Below the pieces are notes generated by a model. It made no database searches. It was not told where the DNA came from and saw only the letters and a list, made by a program, of their open reading frames with translations. This document shows positions 1 to 8,771 of a stretch of DNA of 64,000 bases, one piece after another (the stretch's first letter is position 1; each line of letters starts with the position of its first letter). Location of the stretch: NCBI GenBank assembly GCA_964486055.1, contig CAZALE010000002.1:1-64000 (forward strand), given 5' to 3'. This DNA is from J014 sp964486055. Lineage in GTDB: Bacteria; Acidobacteriota; Blastocatellia; Pyrinomonadales; Pyrinomonadaceae. A program made the position numbers and the translations under genes.

Positions 1-291
1 GTGTTAGGAGATACATCATTAGGTGAAATACTAATTCCATCATCTGCTTTGATTCTTTTCATTGGTGGAATACTTCGAATCATCTACGCAATAATGTTTG
101 AGGATAAATCTGAAAATTTCCCAAACGCCCCTTCTTTTCCCTCAGCCATGTCCCCTGAATCGCTTGATCAGGGAATACCTTATCAGAAAAGCCTGGAATT
201 TAAGGCTGATACTAGCGAATTGATTACTCCCGCTAGTGTCACCGAAGATACGACGAAACTCCTCGAATTGAAACAGCAAAAGAAAGACTAG
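1..291 (+). CDS. Small membrane protein, possibly 5'-truncated
   Basis: I do not recognise this protein. The reading frame opens with GTG at the first base of the window, so the true start may lie upstream. About 25 hydrophobic residues (around positions 9-32, ILIPSSALILFIGG onward) form one membrane segment. The rest is a hydrophilic tail rich in Ser, Pro, Glu and Lys, ending in KQQKKD. This layout fits a single-pass protein with a disordered cytoplasmic tail, or the C-terminal part of a larger protein. It lies 64 nt upstream of the SDR gene on the same strand, but nothing ties it functionally to that operon. Confidence 0.45.
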   Translation: MLGDTSLGEILIPSSALILFIGGILRIIYAIMFEDKSENFPNAPSFPSAMSPESLDQGIPYQKSLEFKADTSELITPASVTEDTTKLLELKQQKKD

Positions 292-355
292 GCATTAAAG
301 CAGGCGTAATTCGTTTGCCATGAAAAGGCGATAAAAGTTAAAATGTCTGAAAAAT

Positions 356-1129
356 ATGGTGAAAAGTGTACGCGAATTATTTGATTTGACTGGTAGAGTA
401 GCCATCGTAACGGGAGCCAGTAGAGGATTAGGAAAGGAAATAGCAGAGGGCTTGGCAGAGGCTGGTGCTAGCTTGATGATATGTGCCAGACGAGAAAGAT
501 GGCTAAAACCCACTCTAGAAGAATTCCAAGCCAAGGGCTTTAACGTATTGGCAAAAGTAGCAGACGTCTCAAAACCTGAAGACATAGAAGCCGTTGTAAA
601 AGCGACGATTGAGGCTTTCGGCAAAATAGACATCTTAGTCAATAACGCTGGTACTTCTTGGGGTTGTATGCCTGAAGATATGCCGCTAGAGAAATGGCAA
701 AAGGTTATAGATGTAAACTTGACAGCGTGTTTCTTGATGGCACAAGCTGTCGGTAGAGAGATGCTAAAAAGAGAAAGCGGCTGCATAATCAACATAAGCT
801 CAGTATCTGGAATTACATCTAGCGCTAATGGACCATTCTATGCAGGATATGTGGCTAGCAAAGCCGGATTAATAGGTCTTACGCGCGAACTTGCAGCAAC
901 TTGGGGCAGAAGAGGTATTAGGGTTAACGCTATCGCTCCTGGTTTTTTTCACTCACGATTGGCCGATAAGGTAATTGAAATTTACGAAAAGACGATTCAA
1001 GAGAATAATCCAATTCCCAGGATAGGACGGGAGGGAGAACTAAAAGGCGTGGCAGTATTCTTAGCTAGTGACGCATCAAGTTACATAACCGGTCAAACCA
1101 TAATAGTTGATGGCGGATTAACCATATAA
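356..1129 (+). CDS. SDR-family NAD(P)-dependent oxidoreductase
   Basis: A classical short-chain dehydrogenase/reductase of 257 aa, the usual family length. The Rossmann nucleotide-binding motif TGASRGLG is at residues 19-26 and NNAG at 96-99. The active site is Ser148/149 with Tyr165-x3-Lys169. The C-terminal ITGQTIIVDGG is typical of 3-oxoacyl-ACP reductase and gluconate/glucose dehydrogenase-like SDRs. The substrate cannot be read from the sequence. An acyl-CoA ligase follows 51 nt downstream on the same strand, so a 3-hydroxyacyl or other fatty-acid-related substrate is plausible, but this is inference from context. The second codon is GTG, and no strong Shine-Dalgarno decides between the two starts. 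Confidence 0.9.
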   Translation: MVKSVRELFDLTGRVAIVTGASRGLGKEIAEGLAEAGASLMICARRERWLKPTLEEFQAKGFNVLAKVADVSKPEDIEAVVKATIEAFGKIDILVNNAGTSWGCMPEDMPLEKWQKVIDVNLTACFLMAQAVGREMLKRESGCIINISSVSGITSSANGPFYAGYVASKAGLIGLTRELAATWGRRGIRVNAIAPGFFHSRLADKVIEIYEKTIQENNPIPRIGREGELKGVAVFLASDASSYITGQTIIVDGGLTI

Positions 1130-1180
1130 GTAGAATCAGATTCAAAACCATAAACTTAAAATTGCGGTGAGGGTAGAGTT

Positions 1181-2776
1181 ATGAGACACGGTGCAACTAC
1201 TTTAAACTTGGCTTCCATTATCGAACATCACGCAAAACTTACTCCACAAAAAGAGGCTTTGGTTTGCTTTGATACTAGACTAACTTACGCTCAGCTTAAT
1301 TCTCTGGCTAATCAAGTCAGTAATTTGCTGGCAAATATTGGTATTGGATATGGTGATAAGGTAGCTCTTTCATGTCCTAATCTTGCTTTTTTTCCGATCA
1401 TTTACTACGGAATACTAAAGGCAGGCGCAGTTGTGGTTCCACTGAACATTTTGTTCAAACCTCGTGAGATTTCTTATCACCTCAAAGATTCAGATTCAAA
1501 AGCTTTCTTCGTCTTTGAGGGTACTGCAGAATTGCCGATGGCAAAGATGGCGAAAGAGGCCTTTGATCAGGTCGATAGCTGCGAACATTTGATAATAATC
1601 ACTAGTGATAAGTCAGCCGAAAGCCCTATAGATGGTCATCCGACGTTGTGGCAATTGCTTGAAGGTGCTTCAATCGATTTCAATGCTTACCCAACGTTGC
1701 CAGATGACACCTGCCTGATTCTTTATACCTCTGGAACAACAGGTCAACCGAAAGGCGCTGAGTTAACGCATATGAATGTCTACTTAAACACGATAGCAGC
1801 ATGGAATCTTCATATCAGCGCCATTGACATTCTCAAAGGGCAGCAATTCACTTGTTTAATCACGCTCCCGCTATTCCACACAACTGGACAAACTGCGCAG
1901 ATGAACGCTCAATTATATGCTGGTAACCGTATAGTTTTACTTCCGCGCTTCGAGCCAGCAACATTTCTTGAAACGATTAAAAAGGAGAGGGTTAACTTCT
2001 GGACGGGCGTGCCGACAATGTACTGGTCTATCTTGAAATACGTCGAAGAAAATAAAATAGACGTAACAGAATACGCTGAGAGTATGTTAGTGATGAGCTC
2101 AGGCGGAGCTCCTATGCCAGTAGAAGTAATGAAAAAATTCGAACAAACTTTCGGCGTTCGTGTTTTGGAGGGATATGGACTTTCTGAAACTTCACCTATC
2201 GTTAGTTTCAATCATCCTCAATTACCATCGAAACCTGGCACAGTCGGTCAACCAATTTTTGGGGTAGAGGTGAAGTGTGTCGACGAAGATGATAATGAAG
2301 TCCCGCGCGGTCAAAAAGGCGAAATAGTCGTAAGAGGGCATAACGTTATGAAGTCTTACTATAAAAGACCAGATGCAACCGCAGAAGCAATGAAAAACGG
2401 CTGGTTTCATACTGGCGACATTGGTATCATCGATGAAGAGGGTTATCTATCCATCGTTGACAGAAAGAAAGAGATGATCTTACGGGGAGGATACAATGTT
2501 TATCCACGCGAGCTGGAGGAAGTTATAATGACTCATCCAGATGTCTCATTGTGTGCGGTTATCGGTATTCCTGACGAAAAACTCGGCGAGGAAATAAAAG
2601 CCTACGTAGTTAAAAAACCAGGATCTACCTTGACTGAATCGGAGTTCATAGAATGGTGTAAAACTCAGTTTGCCGCTAATAAGTATCCTAGATATGTAGA
2701 GTTTCGTGATAGTCTTCCAATAGGTGGAACAGGAAAAATCCTAAAGCGAATCTTAAAAGAAGAACTATCAAAATGA
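1181..2776 (+). CDS. Long-chain acyl-CoA synthetase (AMP-binding enzyme)
   Basis: An ANL-superfamily adenylating enzyme of 531 aa, the normal length for bacterial fatty acid-CoA ligases. The P-loop LYTSGTTGQPKG is at residues 181-192. Further on come the GYGLSET substrate/AMP motif, the HTGDIG motif, the hinge DRKKEMI with RGGYNVYP, and the C-terminal catalytic lysine in GTGKILKR (about K519). It activates a carboxylic acid, probably a fatty acid, with ATP and CoA in the cytoplasm. A GAGGG-type ribosome site precedes the ATG. The stop codon overlaps the moaD start in ATGA, so the two genes are translationally coupled. Confidence 0.92.
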   Translation: MRHGATTLNLASIIEHHAKLTPQKEALVCFDTRLTYAQLNSLANQVSNLLANIGIGYGDKVALSCPNLAFFPIIYYGILKAGAVVVPLNILFKPREISYHLKDSDSKAFFVFEGTAELPMAKMAKEAFDQVDSCEHLIIITSDKSAESPIDGHPTLWQLLEGASIDFNAYPTLPDDTCLILYTSGTTGQPKGAELTHMNVYLNTIAAWNLHISAIDILKGQQFTCLITLPLFHTTGQTAQMNAQLYAGNRIVLLPRFEPATFLETIKKERVNFWTGVPTMYWSILKYVEENKIDVTEYAESMLVMSSGGAPMPVEVMKKFEQTFGVRVLEGYGLSETSPIVSFNHPQLPSKPGTVGQPIFGVEVKCVDEDDNEVPRGQKGEIVVRGHNVMKSYYKRPDATAEAMKNGWFHTGDIGIIDEEGYLSIVDRKKEMILRGGYNVYPRELEEVIMTHPDVSLCAVIGIPDEKLGEEIKAYVVKKPGSTLTESEFIEWCKTQFAANKYPRYVEFRDSLPIGGTGKILKRILKEELSK

Positions 2777-3024
2777 AAAGACAGATACGAATAAAAGTAT
2801 TATTCTTCGGAGCTACGGCAGAAATAACAAAAACTAGAGAGATGAACATTAAAATTCCTGCGGATATGAAAGCAGGCGAACTGCTCAACCAAATGCTACA
2901 CAAGTTCCCATCTCTCAAAAACCATTCATTGTTACTGGCAGTCAATCAAGAATACGCGAACGCTGAGAAAATACTCGAAGATCGAGATGAGATTGCTATT
3001 TTTACCCCAGTAAGTGGCGGCTAA
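2773..3024 (+). CDS. moaD: Molybdopterin synthase small subunit MoaD
   Basis: A beta-grasp sulfur carrier of the MoaD/ThiS family, 83 aa. It ends in the diagnostic C-terminal Gly-Gly (TPVSGG), which is thiocarboxylated and donates sulfur to precursor Z. The segment EDRDEIAIFTPVSGG matches the family's C-terminal pattern. The start overlaps the acyl-CoA ligase stop by 4 nt and moaE follows after 3 nt, so the pair should be made together as the molybdopterin synthase heterotetramer. No moaA, moaC, moeA or molybdoenzyme gene is in the window. Confidence 0.92.
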   Translation: MKRQIRIKVLFFGATAEITKTREMNIKIPADMKAGELLNQMLHKFPSLKNHSLLLAVNQEYANAEKILEDRDEIAIFTPVSGG

Positions 3025-3027
3025 AAT

Positions 3028-3495
3028 ATGGAAAAAAGATTTAACAAGAATTTCTGTGCTCTGACTAATGAACCAATCGACGTTGGCTCCATATCTCGGC
3101 GTTTAGTCCCGGAAAACTGCGGTGCAATAGTTACATTAGATGGATTCGTTAGAAGATTCACCGAAGGTAGAGAGACACTTTACCTTGTCTATGAAGCATA
3201 CGAGGAAATGGCACTTAAAGAGATGCAAAAATTGGTTGAAACAGCACACGAAAAATATGACATTGAAGCCGTAACAATAGTCCACCGAGTCGGCAAGTTA
3301 CAAGTAGGAGAGACGAGCGTCGTTGTAGCAGTTGCCGCACCACATAGAAAAGCGGCCTTCGAAGCCTGTCAGTGGTTGATCAGAGAGCTGAAAAGAACTG
3401 TGCCAATATGGAAAAAAGAGATTTATAGTGATGGTGAAAAATGGATAGAGGGCGAGGCACGGCAAGAGTGTTCTAGTAATTACATAAGCGACTAA
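3028..3495 (+). CDS. moaE: Molybdopterin synthase catalytic subunit MoaE
   Basis: Large subunit of molybdopterin synthase, 155 aa, close to the usual 150. With MoaD it converts cyclic pyranopterin monophosphate to molybdopterin. The conserved block HRVGKLQVGE is at residues 86-95. AAPHRKAAFEAC (103-114) and LKRTVPIWKKE (121-131) carry His106-Arg107 and the lysines K122 and K129, equivalent to the catalytic pair of E. coli MoaE. It is the last gene of the run that starts with the SDR. The next genes downstream are on the opposite strand. Confidence 0.93.
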   Translation: MEKRFNKNFCALTNEPIDVGSISRRLVPENCGAIVTLDGFVRRFTEGRETLYLVYEAYEEMALKEMQKLVETAHEKYDIEAVTIVHRVGKLQVGETSVVVAVAAPHRKAAFEACQWLIRELKRTVPIWKKEIYSDGEKWIEGEARQECSSNYISD

Positions 3496-3702
3496 AACAC
3501 ATGGGAGGATGAGCTAAAAAATTTAAAAATTACAAGCTACTATCAATCTTAATTCTCACCTTTTTAAAACTTTTACCATTGAATTCAAGAGAAGTAACCT
3601 CGGATTTTTTAAGAGATTGCAAGACTCCGACAGCTAAATCATATCTGCAGTTTCGTTGATACTTCAGGCCAGCAGTCAATCTCCTTGCCCGCACTGAGAA
3701 CT

Positions 3703-5466
3703 TCAAAAACCGAATGCTTCCTCGTAGCTCTTGGCATTTTCATCAGCGATATCCTTGCGTACCAGCAGAATCAAATCAACACCAGGACGTAAAGGATAAA
3801 TTCCATCGATCTTATAGTTAGCTCTATATTTGCGAAAAACCTCAGCATCTTGCTTTCCTTTCTCAGCTATTATCAATTCCGAGTTTCTTATATCGACAAT
3901 CCTACCGTAGAAGCTTGTGTGTTCGTAATTTCTAAGATACCAGGGCAGTGGCCAGTACTCGGGAGAAACTATGTCAATTGCCGCCATTCGTCCTTTTCCG
4001 CTCTTTTCTGCGTAGTAATTGATTTTGCGCACCATTTCAAGAAAAGGACGGCGCGTATGTGCATAAACGTAAGTTAGTGAATCATCGTCATATCTGCGAA
4101 AATTTAAGTCATACGCATTATAAGTCAAAATAGCAAAAGCAAATATAAACAATAACGCACCAAGGATTTTGAAGACCTTCAATCTACTGCGTACTATTTC
4201 ATTGATGGCATAGCCAGATATCAGACACATAGGTAACAAAAATGAGAGAATTAACCAAGGCGTTTTATAAGGAATTAATGAATAAGCAATGAAAAGCCCA
4301 AACGCCCACAAAGCCACAAACATCGCAAATTTGTGCTTTGCTTTCAGAAAAGCAATTAAGATTCCTAAGAAGGTGAGCACCACTAATGGATACTCTAATT
4401 TCCATAACCACTTTAGGTACAAGCTAGTTTCACCTATATGATCTTTAACGCCAGTCCTTGCCCAAAAATTATAAGCCTCAATTGCTCCAATGATGCCATG
4501 CGGATAGGTGAAAAAAGATGAGAAAAATACTGCTGATACATAAGCAAAAGTAACAAAACAAGCTCCGAAAATAATAAAAGCATTATTACGGGATCTAATT
4601 CTCTGCTTCAACGTCGTCCAACTAAATTCAATAGCTGCGAGATCATCATTTAAGATTTTAGTTCCCAGCATTCCCCCATAAATTCTTCGCCAAACCCAAA
4701 TACAAAGCAGCGCTATCAGCATTGTACCAATAGTTATAAAGGCAGTTTCCTTGGTAGCAAAAAATAAGGCGAGAGATGAAGCGATCAAAAGCGGATAGAC
4801 TAATTGACCATCTTTGTAGTCCAGTATCGACTTTAGGATTAGATATATGATGACAGACTCAAAAGCTAGAATTAGGATTTTGAGCGTAGTGGTGATGCTT
4901 TCATCTTGAATGTGAAAAAGGTAAATAGCGTTCAAAGAAGGAAGCAAGCAAACGAAGCATATAATGGCTAGGCTCAAAACGGCAAATGTAGAAGGTTCAT
5001 TTCCTTCTAAAAAACGCAGAACACATAATACAATAACCAGACTGCAGAAAACGAAGAATGTTTCGTGAATGAAGTACCTGGAGATGTATACCATGCCTGG
5101 AGTAACAGCTAAAAAGGCAGCGGCAGTAAGACTGCCAATTCGACCTAAATAGCGATTCAAAGATAAAACCAATAAAACCATCAATACTCCAAAAATCGCA
5201 ACGGAAGCACGTATGGCAAAAGTTTCTAATCCGAATAGTTTGGAGAAAACAAGTGCTATGTAATAGAGTGTGGGGCCATGATAGTTAGTCGGGTCATATC
5301 TATAAATGCCTTTGGTAAATAACTCAGTCAAGAAGTAACCATTCACACCCTCGTCATGGTGTAAAGGCTTCAATTCTAAATCATAAAATCTGAAAACGAT
5401 GGATATTATCAGAACCAGAAAACCTGCCGCTTGATACCATCTGTTCTTTAACCAATCAACTATCAT
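3703..5466 (-). CDS. Agl23-like polytopic membrane protein (TIGR03663 type, GT-C-like)
   Basis: A 587-aa integral membrane protein with about a dozen hydrophobic segments. It resembles the family annotated as flippase activity-associated protein Agl23 (TIGR03663). The first extracytoplasmic loop has the acidic motif LHHDEGVNGYF (D38, E39), followed by YHGPTLYY (63-70). These are the positions where GT-C glycosyltransferases such as PMT/ArnT carry the catalytic Asp/Glu. A role in transferring or displaying lipid-linked sugars at the membrane is inferred from the fold class. Its ATG overlaps the stop of the upstream 637-aa membrane gene by 4 nt (ATGA), so the two are co-expressed. C-terminal residues from about 440 form a soluble domain. 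Confidence 0.75.
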   Translation of the reverse strand: MIVDWLKNRWYQAAGFLVLIISIVFRFYDLELKPLHHDEGVNGYFLTELFTKGIYRYDPTNYHGPTLYYIALVFSKLFGLETFAIRASVAIFGVLMVLLVLSLNRYLGRIGSLTAAAFLAVTPGMVYISRYFIHETFFVFCSLVIVLCVLRFLEGNEPSTFAVLSLAIICFVCLLPSLNAIYLFHIQDESITTTLKILILAFESVIIYLILKSILDYKDGQLVYPLLIASSLALFFATKETAFITIGTMLIALLCIWVWRRIYGGMLGTKILNDDLAAIEFSWTTLKQRIRSRNNAFIIFGACFVTFAYVSAVFFSSFFTYPHGIIGAIEAYNFWARTGVKDHIGETSLYLKWLWKLEYPLVVLTFLGILIAFLKAKHKFAMFVALWAFGLFIAYSLIPYKTPWLILSFLLPMCLISGYAINEIVRSRLKVFKILGALLFIFAFAILTYNAYDLNFRRYDDDSLTYVYAHTRRPFLEMVRKINYYAEKSGKGRMAAIDIVSPEYWPLPWYLRNYEHTSFYGRIVDIRNSELIIAEKGKQDAEVFRKYRANYKIDGIYPLRPGVDLILLVRKDIADENAKSYEEAFGF

Positions 5467-7376
5467 GGCCTGCTAACCTCATAAACTTTGTAAGAGCCTG
5501 AATGAGCTATAAGGGGAAATTTTGAAAAATAACTCTCATTAACAATATCCAAATTACCCAATTCTTCTGGAGAGATAATCACGTAATTAACCCCGTATTT
5601 CGCTAACAGAATATCAGCAGACTTCCCTCCTTTGTAAATTTCCCTGACATCTCGCTCTCTCTGCCTAAAATCTATGCCGTAAGATTCTAAATGCCCGGTA
5701 TAACGCATCAAGGACTGTCTGCCCGTCAGCACAACAGCAGAGTTGTAAGTAGGTGCATTTAAAAATACAGCTTTAGGTGATGTCTGAGCTTTTATCATCT
5801 CAGCTACTTTAACAGCATCAGCACTGAAAACTTGATAGCTCATTTGTCCCGACATTACTCTCCAAACATCCAAAGCCCCCGAGAATATGAGGGTTACGAA
5901 ACATAAAGCTGCCAATGCCCTCATCTTCCAATTTTTCCACATCTCAAACAACACCATCACAACAAATGGAATTGAACCAGTAAACCAGTAGATTAAGACT
6001 TTTATATTATCCCATTCCCAGGGAGCAAGTTTTAAAGTATTCCCGATCAAAAAGCATATGAAAAACGGGATGTAAAACCGCACTAGCTTTTGATTCTCTT
6101 TCTTAAATGCCAGAAAGACACCCACAAATAAAAGTGGGATGAAAAGTCCCAAGTTTTTTAACCAAAACACCAAGAAATTACTATTACCTTTGTCCCATCC
6201 GAAGAAAGGTTCAATAAAGCGGCGCATGCTGGTGGCACTACCAGTCATAGACCAGATTAATTCTGGTAATGCTACCGCTGTAACAACGATACCAAACAAA
6301 AACCACTCTCTACATCTTTCAAAACTGAACATGAATAAAGCAGCACAAACTACAAACAACACTAATAGCGTATGCACATGAACTAAAGGCAAACAACCCG
6401 CAAGAACTCCCATGAGAACATGCTTCCAAGCATTCTCTCGAAAATCAGTTTTTTCAGCCGAGTAAAATTTCCACACATGAGACAACAAAATCATGGCCAA
6501 AGGAAAGCCAAGTAGGAAGCTTCTCTGAGTTATGAAGAGCGTCGTCAGAGAATTTCCCCATCTTAACCCTTCTGCTCTTATCGTATAGTCTTTTTCTAAA
6601 TGCCACAAAAATTCAGATATGCTGCGCCCATCATTCCAATAATCCCTAAAAAATTCAAAAAATCCTAAACCACCGCAAAATAACAAAATTAACACAGAAA
6701 CTTTGCCGATTACTCTACTTTTCAATTGAGCAAAAGTGAAATACTCGACTAATAAAATTACAGAAAAAATAAGGTAGAGATTTTGAGCTAACAGAGCATC
6801 GCTTGCACTTGCTCCTAACTTTATCATCGACGCAGCAACTAAATCTGACATGAACGGATAAGTTAACTTCGTATATGTGAAAGAGGGATTAAACGGTGGA
6901 AACTGGCCTCCATCCGTGAAAGCGAAAATTATCCCTAAATGAAGTGGTAAATCACCTAAATTATGTCCGACACCTGTAAATATGCCATCAGAACTCTCTA
7001 TCATTGCTCTCTGAAAGAAAAAATACATCGCTATCAATAACAGAGAGTAGAAAGCAGCGTTACATATGAGTCCAGACTCTAAATCTTTGAATGACTTGTG
7101 AACACCACTGAGATCGGATTTTAAGGAACATCTAAGATCATCCCGGAAAAATAACAAAGACAGAAGAACAATTATAGATAGAGAAAACAATATCGTAGCC
7201 TTCGAGAAACCAAAGATGGATGCAACTATGAATAAAAAAAGAGAAAATAAAACTTCACCGATAACATGTCCCATCGCAATTCTGAAAATGAATGGGATTT
7301 TTGTTCTCTCATATGTGTAAGTCAGCGCCAAACCACCTAACGTAATCAGGCACAAAGCAACTATTGCTAACCACAT
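5463..7376 (-). CDS. Large polytopic membrane protein, GT-C-like, function unknown
   Basis: I cannot place this 637-aa protein in a named family. It has roughly 13-14 hydrophobic segments and a C-terminal soluble part of about 130 residues. The motif GDLPLHLG (141-148) sits in a loop between membrane segments, followed by FPPFNPSFTYTKLTYP. This arrangement recalls the Asp-containing loop of GT-C glycosyltransferases, but the match is by eye. It is the first gene of a two-gene operon with the Agl23-like protein, and the overlap suggests the two act together, perhaps in surface glycosylation. It is divergent from ychF, with 164 nt between the start codons. Confidence 0.7.
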   Translation of the reverse strand: MWLAIVALCLITLGGLALTYTYERTKIPFIFRIAMGHVIGEVLFSLFLFIVASIFGFSKATILFSLSIIVLLSLLFFRDDLRCSLKSDLSGVHKSFKDLESGLICNAAFYSLLLIAMYFFFQRAMIESSDGIFTGVGHNLGDLPLHLGIIFAFTDGGQFPPFNPSFTYTKLTYPFMSDLVAASMIKLGASASDALLAQNLYLIFSVILLVEYFTFAQLKSRVIGKVSVLILLFCGGLGFFEFFRDYWNDGRSISEFLWHLEKDYTIRAEGLRWGNSLTTLFITQRSFLLGFPLAMILLSHVWKFYSAEKTDFRENAWKHVLMGVLAGCLPLVHVHTLLVLFVVCAALFMFSFERCREWFLFGIVVTAVALPELIWSMTGSATSMRRFIEPFFGWDKGNSNFLVFWLKNLGLFIPLLFVGVFLAFKKENQKLVRFYIPFFICFLIGNTLKLAPWEWDNIKVLIYWFTGSIPFVVMVLFEMWKNWKMRALAALCFVTLIFSGALDVWRVMSGQMSYQVFSADAVKVAEMIKAQTSPKAVFLNAPTYNSAVVLTGRQSLMRYTGHLESYGIDFRQRERDVREIYKGGKSADILLAKYGVNYVIISPEELGNLDIVNESYFSKFPLIAHSGSYKVYEVSRP

Positions 7377-7540
7377 AAGATTCTCTTAAACGCTCTTCTT
7401 ATACAGATGGATTTTTTGACTACAAAAGGCACTCAAAGTACAAAGGTTTACAAAATGTAAGTGTTTTAGCAAGCTTGTTAGGCAGATTTTTTAACTCTCG
7501 TCCAAAAAAGTTAAAATGATTTAATTTTGGAGATATCAAA

Positions 7541-8641
7541 ATGCTAAGAGTCGGAATAGTTGGACTTCCAAACGTTGGTAAATCGACACTTTTCAATGCC
7601 TTAACTGCTCAAGAGGCAGCTCTAGCCGCAAATTATCCGTTTGCAACTATTGAGCCAAACATCGGTGTAGTGCCAGTTCCGGATGATCGTCTCGACGTAT
7701 TAGCGAAGATATATAATCCTGAGAGGATCGTTCCCGCAGTCATTGAATTTGTCGATATTGCGGGATTGGTTAGAGGAGCATCTGAGGGAGCCGGTCTCGG
7801 TAATCAATTTCTCGCTAACATACGCGAGACTGATGCTATTGTGCAAGTTGTGAGATGTTTCGAGGATGATAATATAATCCATGTCGAAGGGTCGATCGAT
7901 CCAGTCCGTGACATAGAAACAATCCAAATCGAATTAGCGCTAGCCGACCTTGCCTCCATTGAAAAAAGACTAGAAAAGACTGCCCGTGCGGCTAAGTCTG
8001 GAGATAAAAAAGCTAAAAGTGATTTAGAACTAATCGAAAAAATAAAACCAATTCTCGAAGATGGTAAGCCGATCAGAAGTATTGTCCTGTCCGATGAGGA
8101 AAGATCCATTATCAAGAGTTGGTTTTTATTAACTTCAAAACCAAATATCTATGCAGCAAATGTAAGCGAAGAGACGCTAGCAGATCCAGCGGCCAATCCT
8201 CACGTGCAAAAAGTCATGGAATATGCTAGCCTCGATGGCTCAGAAGTAGTTGTCATTTGTGCAAAGTTAGAGGCAGATTTAATAGCTCTCGAACCAGAGG
8301 AAAGACGCGACTATTTGAGAAATTTAGGGGTTAAATCTAGCGGGGTTGATAATTTAATCAAATCTGCATACAAGATTTTAGGTCTGATGAGTTTTCTTAC
8401 GGCCGGTGAGAAAGAGGTCAGAGCCTGGACGATTCCGGTGGGGACTAAAGCCCCTCAAGCTGCAGGTGAAATACATTCCGACATGGAAAGGGGTTTTATA
8501 AGAGCCGAGGTAATATCTTTTGATGATTTAGTACGCGTCGGATCCGAAAAAGCAGCTCGCGAACAAGGATTGATCAGACTCGAAGGAAAAGATTACATAA
8601 TGCAAGAAGGAGACATAGTCCATTTTCGCTTCAACGTTTAA
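7541..8641 (+). CDS. ychF: Redox-regulated ATPase YchF
   Basis: An Obg-family P-loop protein of 366 aa (E. coli YchF is 363). The G1 motif GLPNVGKST is at residues 8-16. It is followed by NYPFATIEPNIGVVPVPD and the G3 motif DIAGLVRGASEGAGLGN. The C-terminal TGS domain ends HFRFNV. YchF binds ATP rather than GTP and associates with ribosomes and stress responses. The coding region is preceded by TGGAG eight to nine nt before the ATG. It stands alone on the plus strand. Confidence 0.96.
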   Translation: MLRVGIVGLPNVGKSTLFNALTAQEAALAANYPFATIEPNIGVVPVPDDRLDVLAKIYNPERIVPAVIEFVDIAGLVRGASEGAGLGNQFLANIRETDAIVQVVRCFEDDNIIHVEGSIDPVRDIETIQIELALADLASIEKRLEKTARAAKSGDKKAKSDLELIEKIKPILEDGKPIRSIVLSDEERSIIKSWFLLTSKPNIYAANVSEETLADPAANPHVQKVMEYASLDGSEVVVICAKLEADLIALEPEERRDYLRNLGVKSSGVDNLIKSAYKILGLMSFLTAGEKEVRAWTIPVGTKAPQAAGEIHSDMERGFIRAEVISFDDLVRVGSEKAAREQGLIRLEGKDYIMQEGDIVHFRFNV

Positions 8642-8745
8642 AAGTCGGATCTAAACTTATCGACGCATCTCAACCATGTTCTCGATCCACATTTATATTG
8701 TCTCATCGAGCTTTCTTCGAAAGCCTTTAGCTCAGTAGCTCAATA

Positions 8746-8771
8746 AAAACCTCATGCATCATTGAGGTTTT
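8746..8771 (-). terminator. Intrinsic terminator overlapping the pseudokinase stop codon
   Basis: A 9-bp perfect stem, AAAACCTCA (8746-8754) with TGAGGTTTT (8763-8771), and an 8-nt loop. On the minus strand the 3' arm runs into a short T tract (TTTTTATT). The stop codon at 8759-8761 lies inside the loop, so the last codons of the kinase-fold gene form the terminator arm. It may also help stop ychF transcription from the other side. Confidence 0.65.

Noticed and set aside
295..795. 166-aa minus-strand ORF at the start of the window
   Set aside because: It is antisense to the SDR gene, whose motifs are all intact.
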